Part shown: piece after piece, positions 50,251 through 59,083 of the stretch
How the letters are laid out: each line of letters starts with the position of its first letter
Position numbering within the stretch: position 1 is the first letter of the stretch
DNA from: Myxococcales bacterium
GTDB lineage: Bacteria; Myxococcota; B64-G9
Direction of reading: 5' to 3'
NCBI GenBank assembly: GCA_012798435.1
Contig: JAAZNF010000028.1
Location: 97,256 to 161,255 of the forward strand
DNA length: 64,000 nt
Notes under the pieces: model-generated
Seen by the model: the letters and a program-made list of their open reading frames with translations, nothing else
The model's database searches: none
What the model was told of the DNA's origin: nothing
Position numbers and translations under genes: made by a program

Positions 50251-51498
50251 TCAGTGCCGAAACGATCGCTGTCCGGTGAAGACCATGGTGGCGCCGTGCT
50301 CGTTGCAGGCCTCGATCACCTCGTGGTCGTTGAGCGAGCCGCCGGGCTGGATCACCGCCCGCACCCCCTCGCGCAGCCCGACCTCCAGGCCATCACGGAA
50401 GGGGAAGAACCCGTCCGACACCATCACCGCGCCGGGCAGCCCGCCCCGCTCGGCGCGCACCTCCTCGTCCACGGCGCGCCGCCGCTCCTCGGGCGTCTCG
50501 TGGTAGGGCGTGCCGAAACGCTCGAAGCACCGCCGGTCGGCGAGCTTGCGATAGGCCTTGTCGCGCGCGATCTCGGCCACCCCCACCCGGTCCTGCTCGC
50601 CGGTGCCGATGCCCACGGTGACGCCGTCCTTGACGTAGATGACCGAGTTCGAGCTCACCCCGGACTCCACGATCCAGCCGAACACCATGTCCTCCCGCTC
50701 GGCCTCGGTGGGGGCGCGCTGGACCCGGTAGGTCCTTCCCTGGTGCTGGCACTCGGCCGGCCGTAGCGCCGCCGGGTCCAGGCACTCGGGCACGAACGAC
50801 ACCTGGGCGATGAGCCCGCCGTCGATGAGGCTCTTGAGATCCACGAAGCGCCGCCCCGCCCAGCGCTCCAGCCGTTCCATGGCGCGGATCTCCATGATGC
50901 GCAGGTTCTTGCGTTTCGCCAGGATGTCCACCACGCCCGGCTCGAAGCCCGGGGCCAGCACCACCTCGGCGTAGCGCCGGGCGATCTCGCTCGCGGTGTC
51001 GCGGTCGACCGGCCGGTTGAGGGCGATGCAGCCCCCGAAGGCTGCGATGCGGTCGGCCAGGTCGGCCTTGAGGTAGGCCTCGACCAGGGAGTCGGCCACC
51101 GCCACCCCGGAAGGGTTGTTGTGTTTCATGATGGCGCAGGCGGGCCGGCGAGTGAGGTAGCGCAGGATGTTGAGCGCGTTGTCGGCGTCGGTGAGGTTGA
51201 TCTTTCCCGGGTGCTTGCCGAACTGGTGCAGGGTGGCGGCGCACACCAGCTCCTCACCCGGGCCGATCAGGCGCACCTCGCCCAGCACCAGGTTGCCGTC
51301 GACCAGCCGGTACAGGGCCGCCTCCTGGCCGGGGTTCTCGCCGTAGCGCAACCCCCGGCGCTCGCCCTCCACCTCCCAGGTCACCTTGCGGTAGGTGAGC
51401 GTGGTCGCCCTCTCCCCTTCCCCGAAGGTGAGGCGCAGCGTCTCGGGGAAGTGCTCCGCCACGATGGTGCGGTAGGCCTTCTTGAGGTCGGTGCTCAT
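50251..51498 (-). CDS. purH: AICAR transformylase (stand-alone PurH C-terminal domain)
   Basis: This enzyme formylates AICAR with 10-formyl-THF in de novo purine synthesis. The 415-residue protein contains AIMKHNNPSGVAVA, the Lys-His of the active site (usually KHxNPCG, here Ser for Cys), the segments FGGCIALN and VVLAPGF, and the end IQPGGSLNDHEVI with FTGQRSFRH. It has no IMP cyclohydrolase part, which is a separate gene overlapping by four bases. The stop of that gene and this ATG form ATGA, so the two halves are translated together. The last gene of the purine operon. Confidence 0.96.
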   Translation of the reverse strand: MSTDLKKAYRTIVAEHFPETLRLTFGEGERATTLTYRKVTWEVEGERRGLRYGENPGQEAALYRLVDGNLVLGEVRLIGPGEELVCAATLHQFGKHPGKINLTDADNALNILRYLTRRPACAIMKHNNPSGVAVADSLVEAYLKADLADRIAAFGGCIALNRPVDRDTASEIARRYAEVVLAPGFEPGVVDILAKRKNLRIMEIRAMERLERWAGRRFVDLKSLIDGGLIAQVSFVPECLDPAALRPAECQHQGRTYRVQRAPTEAEREDMVFGWIVESGVSSNSVIYVKDGVTVGIGTGEQDRVGVAEIARDKAYRKLADRRCFERFGTPYHETPEERRRAVDEEVRAERGGLPGAVMVSDGFFPFRDGLEVGLREGVRAVIQPGGSLNDHEVIEACNEHGATMVFTGQRSFRH

Positions 51499-52190
51499 GC
51501 GGGCTCCTGTGGGTACTGGTAGACGGCCTCGATCTCCTGCGCCGAGCGCGCCGCCAGGTACTCGGCGATGGCCTTGTCGTAGGCGGCGGTGTGGGCAAAG
51601 GCCTTGCGGGCCAGCTCGAAGCGGGTGCGGATGTCGATGCGCCCGCCGTTCGCCTTGAGCTTCTTCACCACCGTCTCGTAGTCGGACGGATCGCACAGCG
51701 GCAGCACGCGCAGGAAGTTCTTGGCCGCGGCCCGCAGCATGCACGGCCCGCCGATGTCGATGTTGGCGCGCGCCTCCTCGGGCGTGGCCCCGGGCCGGGA
51801 GGACGCCGCCGTGAAGGGGTAGAGGTTCACCGCCACCAGGTCGATGGGGGCGGCCGACAGGCGGGCCAGGTCCCGCTGGTGGCTCTCGTTGTAGGTCTCG
51901 GTGAGCAGCCCCAGGTAGATCTTGAAGTCCAGCGTCTTCACCAGGCCACCCTGGGTCTCGGGTTGGCCGGTGTAATCCGAGACCTGCACCAGGTGCTGCC
52001 TGGCGCGCTCCGGGCCGAGGATCTTCGCCAGGGCTTCGAAGGTCCCGCCGGTGGAGAGTATGCGCAACTTCTCGGACACCGCGCACAGCCCGTGCGCCAG
52101 CACGTCGAGGTTCTTCTTGTCCGAGACGCTGACCAGCGCCGTGCGGATGGGAACCCAGCGATCGGCCTTGGAGACGATGTTCACCGCCAT
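51495..52190 (-). CDS. purH: IMP cyclohydrolase (stand-alone PurH N-terminal domain)
   Basis: The 231-residue protein closes the ring of FAICAR to IMP. It starts with IRTALVSVSDKKNLDVLAHGL and LRILSTGGTFEAL, the MGS-like fold of PurH, then NLYPF and NIDIGGPCMLRAAAKN with catalytic residues. It ends before the AICAR transformylase region, with no domain lost. GGGAGGT precedes the ATG. In most bacteria both activities are one polypeptide of ~520 residues; here they are two genes with an ATGA overlap, and both halves are complete, so this is a true gene split rather than a frameshift. Confidence 0.95.
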   Translation of the reverse strand: MAVNIVSKADRWVPIRTALVSVSDKKNLDVLAHGLCAVSEKLRILSTGGTFEALAKILGPERARQHLVQVSDYTGQPETQGGLVKTLDFKIYLGLLTETYNESHQRDLARLSAAPIDLVAVNLYPFTAASSRPGATPEEARANIDIGGPCMLRAAAKNFLRVLPLCDPSDYETVVKKLKANGGRIDIRTRFELARKAFAHTAAYDKAIAEYLAARSAQEIEAVYQYPQEPA

Positions 52191-52211
52191 GCATGACCTC
52201 CCGTGTTCGTT

Positions 52212-52877
52212 TCAGTCCAGTTCGATCGGTTTGCCGTCCCACCACACGCGGCCACCCGCCAACGAAAGACGCCCCTCGCAGTAGGCCCGGATCACCGCCG
52301 GATACAGCTCGTGCTCGACGGCCAGCCCGCGCGCGCGCAGGCGCTCCAGGTCGTCATCCGGCAGCACCGGCACGCGCCGCTGGGCGATGATCGGCCCGGT
52401 GTCCACCCCGCGGTCCACAAAATGCACCGTCACCCGCGTCTCGGAGAGCCGCCGCGCGCCCGGCACCAACCCCAGGGCGAACTCGTAGCCGTGCGCCCCC
52501 TGGTAGGCGCGGGTGTCGGCGGGGTGGATGTTGAGCACCCCCGGCAGCTCCCGCTCCCGATCCCAGAAGGCGTCCAGCAAAACCGGCGAGAGCACCCGCA
52601 TGTAGCCGGCCAGCACCGCGGTGCGCGCCCCGTAGGGCCGCAGGGCATCGAGCACGGCGCGCTCGTGCTCGGCGCGGGAGCGGAAGTCTCGATGGGGCAC
52701 CAGCACCACCGGCACCCCGGCGCGGCGGGCCCGCTCCATCCCGAAGGCCCCGGCCACGTTGCAGGCCACCACCGCGACCTCGGCGGGATAGCCCGGCTGA
52801 CGGCAGGCGTCCAGGATGGCCTGCAGGTTGGTGCCCCCACCGGAGACGAAGACCGCCAGGCGCTCGGGCGCGCTCAT
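52212..52877 (-). CDS. purN: Phosphoribosylglycinamide formyltransferase
   Basis: PurN uses 10-formyl-THF to make FGAR. The 221-residue protein has VFVSGGGTNLQAI, the phosphate loop, then VLNIHPADTRAYQG containing the catalytic N-x-H (usually NIHPSLLPAFxG) and VDTGPIIAQ with the catalytic Asp. The HPSLLP stretch is altered to HPADTR, but the active-site residues remain. It starts with an ATGA overlap to the upstream membrane protein and lies 21 bases before the IMP cyclohydrolase gene. Confidence 0.96.
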   Translation of the reverse strand: MSAPERLAVFVSGGGTNLQAILDACRQPGYPAEVAVVACNVAGAFGMERARRAGVPVVLVPHRDFRSRAEHERAVLDALRPYGARTAVLAGYMRVLSPVLLDAFWDRERELPGVLNIHPADTRAYQGAHGYEFALGLVPGARRLSETRVTVHFVDRGVDTGPIIAQRRVPVLPDDDLERLRARGLAVEHELYPAVIRAYCEGRLSLAGGRVWWDGKPIELD

Positions 52878-53605
52878 CTCATCTCCGAGAGCAGCCGCTC
52901 GGCGATCTTGGAGATTTCCTGCCCCAGGTGGTCGGTCTCGCCCGCGTGATTCTTGGCCAGGTCCTCGAGGAGGTTGCGCGCCAGGCCCGGATCGGTGTGC
53001 CGGTAGATCCAGCTCACCAGGGCCAGCTTGGCCGAGCCGGCCACCGGGGCGTTGTATTCGCAGATGCCGTCGCGGTAGCGGTCCATGGCCAGGCGCCAGG
53101 CCGCCTCGGCCTTCCTGCGCCGCTCTTCGAGCGGCAGCGCGCGGGAGCGCATGTAGTGCTGGCCGAGTTCGTAGGCGGCGCAGCCGGCGCGGTTGGTGTC
53201 GGGGTAGTCGCGCAAGAGCTCCTCGAGCTTCTCGATGGAGGCGGTCTCCCCGCGCGGGCGGCGGCCGGCCCACCACAGTTTTTCCATCTCCCGGTGGCGT
53301 TCGAGGCCCAGGCGCTCGCGGTCCGCGTACCACTTCTTCTCGAAGGCCTCGCCGAAGTTGATGGGCGGCCCGCCATCGTACTGCTCGAAGGCCACCTCGC
53401 GCTCCTCGTCGGGCGGGGTGTCCGGCCGCAGCAGGTTCGGCGGTAGGCGGCGCGGGCCCGGGCGGGGGGCGTCGGGCTCCGCGCCGAGCGGGCCGGCGTC
53501 TAGCGAAGGCAGCGCCGTGTGCGGCTCGCCGCCGGAGAGGGCCAGCACCACGAAGACGATCACCGCGCCGAGCGTGAGCGCCACCACCGCGATCAATGCG
53601 CGCAC
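52874..53605 (-). CDS. Membrane-anchored TPR-like protein of unknown function
   Basis: The 243-residue protein has one N-terminal hydrophobic helix (residues 5-25) that could be a signal anchor, a Pro/Asp-rich linker, and a helical domain from ~110 with IEKLEELLRDYPDTNRAGCAAYELGQHY and LALVSWIYRHTDPGLARNLL, the rhythm of TPR or Sel1-like repeats as in YbgF. Its stop overlaps the purN ATG. Linkage to purine synthesis is probably only transcriptional. It is the first gene of the operon and follows the tRNA genes. Confidence 0.7.
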   Translation of the reverse strand: MRALIAVVALTLGAVIVFVVLALSGGEPHTALPSLDAGPLGAEPDAPRPGPRRLPPNLLRPDTPPDEEREVAFEQYDGGPPINFGEAFEKKWYADRERLGLERHREMEKLWWAGRRPRGETASIEKLEELLRDYPDTNRAGCAAYELGQHYMRSRALPLEERRRKAEAAWRLAMDRYRDGICEYNAPVAGSAKLALVSWIYRHTDPGLARNLLEDLAKNHAGETDHLGQEISKIAERLLSEMR

Positions 53606-53624
53606 CCGAACCTCCTACTACGAG

Positions 53625-53656
53625 GTTGAAAGACGCCGTCCTGGGCGTTTTTCAAC
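53625..53656. terminator. Inverted repeat between tRNAs and the purine operon
   Basis: GTTGAA and ACGCC (53625-53636) pair with GGCGT and TTCAAC (53644-53656), with A and T runs in the stem. It reads as a terminator in both directions. It lies 19 bases before the purine operon start. Confidence 0.5.
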
Positions 53657-53691
53657 TCGCTTCGTCGCGGCACCCGTCCGCGACTCGCTCC

Positions 53692-53728
53692 AAAAAACAA
53701 GCCGCCGGACTCGAGAGCCCGGCGGCTT
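53692..53728 (-). terminator. Rho-independent terminator of the tRNA genes
   Basis: On the minus strand AAGCCGCCGG and CCGGCGGCTT form a 10-bp stem (53728-53719 with 53708-53699) followed by GTTTTTT (six T at 53697-53692). It starts five bases after the tRNA-Asp CCA. Confidence 0.92.
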
Positions 53729-53732
53729 AGAA

Positions 53733-53809
53733 TGGCGGGGCCGACGGGATTCGAACCCGCGCCCTCCGACGTGACAGGCCGGCGTTATAACCAGCTTAAC
53801 TACGGCCCC
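53733..53809 (-). tRNA. tRNA-Asp (anticodon GTC)
   Basis: Seventy-seven bases with a 7-bp acceptor GGGGCCG/CGGCCCC, discriminator G, an encoded CCA, anticodon stem GCCGG/CCGGC-type with loop CTGTCAC (anticodon GTC) and T loop GGTTCGAATC. The order is typical of tRNA-Asp. It is followed by a strong terminator. Confidence 0.97.
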
Positions 53810-53831
53810 GACCATTTCAAATACCAACCTA

Positions 53832-53903
53832 TAGGCGGGACAGGGCTTGAACCTGCGACATCCGGCTTGTAAGGCCGGCGCTCTCCCACTGAGCTACCCG
53901 CCC
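53832..53903 (-). tRNA. tRNA-Val (anticodon TAC)
   Basis: Seventy-two bases: acceptor GGGCGGG/CCCGCCT with a G-U first pair, D arm TAGCTCAGTGGGAGAGC, anticodon loop CTTACAA (TAC), T arm with GGTTCAAGC. No CCA is encoded; the next bases are TAG. It precedes tRNA-Asp by 22 bases and probably shares its transcript. Confidence 0.95.
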
Positions 53904-54051
53904 ATGCCGCCTCCCGCGAACGCTCCGGGCGACGCGGTAGCGCCCTACCTAGCAGGTCCACCGGGGGCCTGTCAAGGATTGAATCGCGAATAACCCTTTG
54001 CCGAATGCCGATCGATTTGTCTTCGCCCTCGCTCCGTTGTAGAAGACGCCC

Positions 54052-55242
54052 ATGTCCGAGACCCCTTCTCCCACCAGGGGCGGCGCGCGCGCGGTCGATG
54101 GCTCCGATGCCGAAAAACGCCAGGTGGCGGCGCTGTCGGTGCTGGCCGCGATCGCCCTGACCGGAATGAAGCTCGTGGTGGGCCTTCTCACCGGCTCGCT
54201 GGGTATCCTCTCGGAGGCCCTGCACTCCGGGCTCGACCTGATCGCGGCCGCCATGACCTACTTCGCCGTGCGCCTGGCCGGCCAGCCGGCGGACGAGGGC
54301 CATCCCTACGGCCACGGCAAGTTCGAGAACCTCTCGGCCTTGTTCGAGACGCTGCTCTTGCTGGGAGCCTGTGTGTGGATCGTGGTGGAGGCGGTGCGCC
54401 GCTTGCTGGGCGAGCCGGTGGAGGTCGATCCCAGCGTGTGGGCCTTCCTGGTCATGGGCGTGTCCATCGCGGTGGACTTCTCACGCTCCCGGGCGTTGCA
54501 GCGGGCGGCGCAGAAGTACGACAGCCAGGCCCTGGAGGCGGACGCACTGCACTTCTCCACCGACATCTGGTCATCCCTGGTGGTGGTCGGTGGGCTGGCA
54601 TGCGTCCTGGTGGCGGAGCGGACCGGCCTCGCCTGGCTTCGCAACGCCGACGCGGTGGCCGCCCTGTGCGTGGCGCTCATCGTGGTCGGGGTCAGCCTGC
54701 GCCTGGGACGGCGCACCCTGTCGGGCCTGCTGGACGAGGCGCCGGCGGGGCTCGTCCAACGCATTCACAAGCGCCTGTCCGAGCTCCAGGTGCAAGAGGT
54801 GGGCCGCATCCGCCTGCGCAAGGGAGGGGCCACCACCTTCGTCGACCTCTCGCTGGGAGTCCTCGGGGACACCAGCGTCGAGGAAGGTCACCGGCTCGCC
54901 GACGAGGCCGAAGGAGCGGTGTGCGAGCTGGTGCCAGGCGCGGACGTGACCGTCCATGTCGAGCCCGCTCCCGCAGCGCCGGGAAGCGAAATGACCCTGG
55001 CGCGCCAGGTCGAGCGGGTGGTGCTTTCGGAGGACAGGACCTGCCAGCCGCACGACATCCTGATCACTCGGGCCAGCGAAGGGCTGTACCTTTCGCTGCA
55101 TTGCCTCGTGCCGGGAAACATGCCGGTGGAGGAGGCGCACGCGCTCACCGATCGGCTCGAGGAGGCGCTGCGCCGCCACATCGCGGGTGTCGGGCGGGTC
55201 GTCATCCACATCGAGCCCCGCAGCGCCGGCGCCGGGCCGTAG
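54052..55242 (+). CDS. Cation diffusion facilitator with duplicated C-terminal domain
   Basis: The 396-residue protein is a proton-coupled Zn2+/Fe2+/Mn2+ exporter of the CDF family. HSGLD (58-62) and HFSTD (near 160-168) hold the transport-site residues, and HPYGHGKFE is the family signature. Six helices span ~25-225. CDF proteins have one cytoplasmic ferredoxin-like domain of ~80 residues; here two occur in tandem, each ending VHVEP or IHIEP, at ~240-310 and ~320-392. The duplicate may change metal sensing or dimer contacts. The promoter region is the 148 bases after tRNA-Val. Confidence 0.93.
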   Translation: MSETPSPTRGGARAVDGSDAEKRQVAALSVLAAIALTGMKLVVGLLTGSLGILSEALHSGLDLIAAAMTYFAVRLAGQPADEGHPYGHGKFENLSALFETLLLLGACVWIVVEAVRRLLGEPVEVDPSVWAFLVMGVSIAVDFSRSRALQRAAQKYDSQALEADALHFSTDIWSSLVVVGGLACVLVAERTGLAWLRNADAVAALCVALIVVGVSLRLGRRTLSGLLDEAPAGLVQRIHKRLSELQVQEVGRIRLRKGGATTFVDLSLGVLGDTSVEEGHRLADEAEGAVCELVPGADVTVHVEPAPAAPGSEMTLARQVERVVLSEDRTCQPHDILITRASEGLYLSLHCLVPGNMPVEEAHALTDRLEEALRRHIAGVGRVVIHIEPRSAGAGP

Positions 55243-55358
55243 GCGCAACGTCACTGAACGCAGGCGCACGAACCGCAGTACTCGAACCGGTCGCAGCAGT
55301 CCAGGGTAGATTTGACCCACCCGCCGCAGCCCGCTAGACTGCGCCCAGCGAGGCTAAA

Positions 55359-57692
55359 ATGAAAACCGAGTTTTCCAAGGGATGCTGGGTTCTCTCGGCC
55401 GCTCTGTGCGGATGGCTTTCCATCGGTCCCGGCGGCTGCAGCCGGGACTTCGAGGCGCCTCCGGTCCCCGGCGAGGTGCAAGGGAGCGTGGCGCTCTCCG
55501 GGAGCCCCACCCTGCCGGCCGCCGGCGCCCGGGTGCGCCTGCTCGAGTGCGGGCTCTCTGCGCTCGCCGACTCGCAGGGGCTGTTCCACCTGAATGGCGT
55601 TCCCACCGGCGACTATTCGGTGCGGGTGGACGGCGTCTCCGACACCGGCACGCCGCTGGCCGTCCAGCTCTCGTCCCCGGCGCGCGTGCGGGGCCCGGCG
55701 GTCACCGACCTCGGCGCCATCACGCTCGGCGCGGCCGGGCGGGTGCGGGGACAGGCCACCCTGGCCGACGGGGGATCGCCGCTGTATGCCGTGGTGTACG
55801 CCGTGGGCGGCGACCGGGTGGCGCTCGTGGCCGACGACGGCTCGTTCCGCCTCGAGGGCCTGCCCGCGGGCCGGGTGGTGTTGGGCGCCAGCCGGCCCGG
55901 CTACCAGCTCTCGACGGTCACCGTCGGGGCGACGCCCTCGGCCGACCGCTCGGTCGAGGTCCCGGCCGGCAGCGAGATCGTGGTGGAACTTTCGCTTGTA
56001 AAGCTCGCCGAGCAGGCCGCGGGCAACGTGCGCGGCATGGTGGTCCTGGGCAACCCCGGCGCGCGGGCGGGCCTGCGCGTCGAGCTCGAGGATCGTTTCC
56101 TGCGCCGGGTGTTCAACACCCAGACGGCGTCCGACGGCCGCTTCGAGTTCGCCGGTGTGCCCATCGGTGTTTATCACCTGCGCGCCTCCCACGACGGCTA
56201 CCGGCCGGTGGGCATCCCCAACCTCGAAGTGCGGGCCGACGAGACGCTGGACCTCGGGACCACCTTGGTCCTCACCCCGGAGACCTCCCCGGCCCCCTCC
56301 TATCCCTGGGACGACCAGCCCGGCGGCTCGCTGGACGATGACGGCGACGGGGTTCCCAACGACCGCGACAACTGCCCCATGATCCCCAACACCCACCAGA
56401 TGGACAGCAACGGCGACGGGGTGGGCGACGTGTGCCAGGCGGGCATGAGCGGCGATCCCGACGGCGACGGGGTGTTCAACGAGAACGACAACTGCCCCGC
56501 CGTCTTCAACCCGGACCAGGCCAACCACGACGACGATCCGCTGGGCGACGCCTGCGACACCGACCTGGACAACGACGGCATCCCCAACGACAACGACGAC
56601 TGTCCGCTGATCCCGGACCCCTTCCAGGAGCCCACCCTATGCCAGTGGCCGGCGGCGCTGCTGTACGCGGCCCAGGATCCCGAGACCGGCGACATCCGCA
56701 TCCACGCCGCCCGCATGACCAAGTCGGGCCTGGTCACCATCCCCATCACCCGCGACGCCGGCGAGGCCTGGAGCCCGGCGTGGGACCCCATCCACCAGCA
56801 CATCTACTTCCAGCACCGCCCCCGGGCCACCACGGCCGATCCCCACCCGCTGTTTCGCATCTGCCGCGTGTCGGTGAAGAACCTCGAGGCCGCGCCGGAG
56901 TGCTTCGCCTGGGGCGACGAGGTGGGCAGCCCGGCCATCTGCGGCACCGACGCCGAGCCGGTGCTGTTCTACGAGAAGTACCGCACCGGCCAGGGCTTCT
57001 GGGACATCTACTCGGTGCCTGTGAAAAACCTCCCCGGGGGTGGGAACGAGGCCGGCTTGCGCTTGGCACTCGCGGGCCAGCTCCCCGCGGAGCGTCCGGG
57101 CAGCCTGCGCTTCCCCTCCTGCCGCCTCGGTGACGCGGTCAGCCAGGACCCCATCCGCCTGGGTTTCGCCACCGATTTCGCCCCCAACCCACAGATGATG
57201 CCGGCCGACCCGGCGCTGCAGTGGACGGGCTGGGAGGGCACCTACCCGCCGCTCGGCGGCCGCTGGTCGCTCCAGCCCCTCACCCTCCAGATGTCCCCGT
57301 CCTGCCACGCCCGGCGCTCCGCCATCATCCCCGTCTTCATCGACGCCGGGAGCTACCCCTGGATCTTCGATTGCCAGACCGAGGCCAGCTCCAACCTGCT
57401 CGCGACCTTGCTTCTCAGCGGCGCGTCCATGACCAGCACCATCATCCAGAACGGCGCCGCCAACCAGCACCCGGCCTACCTCCCCATCGGGACCCCCGAG
57501 GCCCTGCCTCAGACCGGCCTGCTCGCCTACCAGAGCGATCGCTCCGGCAGCGTGGATCTCTTCCTGAGCGCGGTCCGGGTCCGTCCGGGCAGCATGCCCA
57601 TCACGCTCACCGTGCTGGGAACGCTCCGGCTCAGCGACGGCCCCGGCTTCGAGGGGACGCCCGCCTGGGCGGAGAGCATGACCGTCCCGTGA
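55359..57692 (+). CDS. Lipoprotein with CarboxypepD_reg-like domains and thrombospondin-type-3 repeats
   Basis: The 777-residue product has a lipoprotein signal ending GPGGC. Three or four CarboxypepD_reg/Big-like beta units occupy residues ~40-310 (RVDGVSDTGTPLAVQLSS, FRLEGLPAGRVVLGASRPGY, FEFAGVPIGVYHLRASHDGY). From ~325 to 425 come DDDGDGVPNDRDNCP, DSNGDGVGDVCQAG and further DxDxDG units with the DNCP signature of type-3 thrombospondin repeats. The C-terminal 350 residues show WD/TolB-like strands (LLYAAQDPETGDIRIHAARM and GLLAYQSDRSGSVDLFL). It should lie on the outer surface and bind Ca2+. Its stop overlaps the next gene (GTGA). Confidence 0.85.
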   Translation: MKTEFSKGCWVLSAALCGWLSIGPGGCSRDFEAPPVPGEVQGSVALSGSPTLPAAGARVRLLECGLSALADSQGLFHLNGVPTGDYSVRVDGVSDTGTPLAVQLSSPARVRGPAVTDLGAITLGAAGRVRGQATLADGGSPLYAVVYAVGGDRVALVADDGSFRLEGLPAGRVVLGASRPGYQLSTVTVGATPSADRSVEVPAGSEIVVELSLVKLAEQAAGNVRGMVVLGNPGARAGLRVELEDRFLRRVFNTQTASDGRFEFAGVPIGVYHLRASHDGYRPVGIPNLEVRADETLDLGTTLVLTPETSPAPSYPWDDQPGGSLDDDGDGVPNDRDNCPMIPNTHQMDSNGDGVGDVCQAGMSGDPDGDGVFNENDNCPAVFNPDQANHDDDPLGDACDTDLDNDGIPNDNDDCPLIPDPFQEPTLCQWPAALLYAAQDPETGDIRIHAARMTKSGLVTIPITRDAGEAWSPAWDPIHQHIYFQHRPRATTADPHPLFRICRVSVKNLEAAPECFAWGDEVGSPAICGTDAEPVLFYEKYRTGQGFWDIYSVPVKNLPGGGNEAGLRLALAGQLPAERPGSLRFPSCRLGDAVSQDPIRLGFATDFAPNPQMMPADPALQWTGWEGTYPPLGGRWSLQPLTLQMSPSCHARRSAIIPVFIDAGSYPWIFDCQTEASSNLLATLLLSGASMTSTIIQNGAANQHPAYLPIGTPEALPQTGLLAYQSDRSGSVDLFLSAVRVRPGSMPITLTVLGTLRLSDGPGFEGTPAWAESMTVP

Positions 57693-59083
57693 AAAGCTTC
57701 TTTGCGCCCGAGAGCATCGCCGTCGTCGGCGCCTCCGACAAGCCGCTCAAGGCCGGCGCGGTGATGGTGAAGAACCTGCGCCACCTCGGCTACGCGGGCG
57801 CGGTGTACCCCATCAACCCGCGCCTCTCGGAAGTGTACGGCTTTCGCTGCTACCCTTCCCTGGAGGCCGTGCCGGGCGCGGTCGAGAATACGGTGTTGGC
57901 CGTGCCGCGCCAGGCGGTGCCCGAGGAGCTGCGCAAGGCCGCCCAAAAGGGCGTGCGCGCGGCGGTGGTGGCCACCGCGGGCTTCGCCGACGCCGGCGAC
58001 GAGCAGGGCCGGGCGCTCCACGAGGAGATCCGCCGCATCCGCGACGGCGCCGGCTTTCGCCTCATGGGCCCGAACAGCATCGGCACGGTGAGCCCCGCCA
58101 GCGGCTTCACCACCTCCATCACCACCCTGGAGCCGCTCCCGCCCGGGCCGGTGGCGGTCTTCGGCCAGAGCGGCATGTTCGCCTCGGGCTTCGCGCGCGA
58201 GCTTGCGTCCGAGGAACGCTTCGGCATCTCGCGCATCGCCTGCCTGGGCAACAAGCTCGACATCGCCGAACCCGACGTGCTCGAGTATCTGCGTACCGAT
58301 CCCGAAACCCGCGTGGCGGGGATGTACTTCGAGGGCGTCACGAACGGGGCCGCCTTCCGGCGCGCGGCCGCCCGCCTCGCGCGCATGAAGCCGCTGGTGG
58401 CCGTAAAGTCCGGCAAGAGCGAGCTGGGCCGCGCCGCGGCCGCCGGCCACACCGGGACCATGGCCGGCGAGGACGCGATCTTCGCGGGCCTGCTACGCCA
58501 GCTCGGCGTCGAGCGAGCACGCGACTTCGAGGAATTCTTCGATCTTCTGGAAGGCTTCGCCCGCCTGCCGCTCCCCGCCGGGGACCGGGTGGGTGTGGTC
58601 TCCATCACCGGGGTGGGCTGCGTGCTGTGGGCCGACGCCGCCGCGGAGGAGGGCCTGCGCCCGGCCACCCTCTCGCCCCAAACGCTCTCCCGCACCCGGG
58701 AGGTGTTCCCCGACTGGGCGCCGGTGCGCAACCCGGTGGACATGTGGTCGGCCATCGAGCGCAGCGGCGTGGAAGCGGCCTACCGCGCGCTCTCGGGGGC
58801 GCTGCTCGACGACTCCGGCGTGGACGCGCTGCTTTGCATCTTCACCCTCATCCCCGAGTCGGAGTTCGATGCCCAGGCCCTGTTCGCAGAACTGCGACGC
58901 GCGCACCCGGAGAAACCGCTGCTGTCCTGCCTGATTGGCGGCGACGCGGAGCGCGCGCTCGAGTTCCGCCGGGGCCTGCGGCGCGCGGGTGTGCCGGTGT
59001 TCGCGAGCCCGGCGCGCGCCATGCGGGTGCTGGGGGCGCTGCGCCGGCGCGCTTCATGGCTCACCCATGAGGCGTCCCCTTGA
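57689..59083 (+). CDS. AcdA-like CoA-binding/ligase protein (ADP-forming acyl-CoA synthetase alpha type)
   Basis: The GTG at 57689 overlaps the previous stop; the 464-residue protein has no extra domain. IAVVGASDKPLKAG (~11-24) starts a Rossmann CoA-binding domain. The ligase domains follow, with MGPNSIGTVSP and GQSGMFASGF, and GHTGTMAGEDA, which holds the phosphorylated His of the alpha subunit. No ATP-grasp beta domain is fused or adjacent, though ADP-forming acetyl-CoA synthetases need one. It may use a beta subunit encoded elsewhere, or serve another CoA role. The link to the lipoprotein upstream seems only transcriptional. Confidence 0.88.
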   Translation: MKSFFAPESIAVVGASDKPLKAGAVMVKNLRHLGYAGAVYPINPRLSEVYGFRCYPSLEAVPGAVENTVLAVPRQAVPEELRKAAQKGVRAAVVATAGFADAGDEQGRALHEEIRRIRDGAGFRLMGPNSIGTVSPASGFTTSITTLEPLPPGPVAVFGQSGMFASGFARELASEERFGISRIACLGNKLDIAEPDVLEYLRTDPETRVAGMYFEGVTNGAAFRRAAARLARMKPLVAVKSGKSELGRAAAAGHTGTMAGEDAIFAGLLRQLGVERARDFEEFFDLLEGFARLPLPAGDRVGVVSITGVGCVLWADAAAEEGLRPATLSPQTLSRTREVFPDWAPVRNPVDMWSAIERSGVEAAYRALSGALLDDSGVDALLCIFTLIPESEFDAQALFAELRRAHPEKPLLSCLIGGDAERALEFRRGLRRAGVPVFASPARAMRVLGALRRRASWLTHEASP

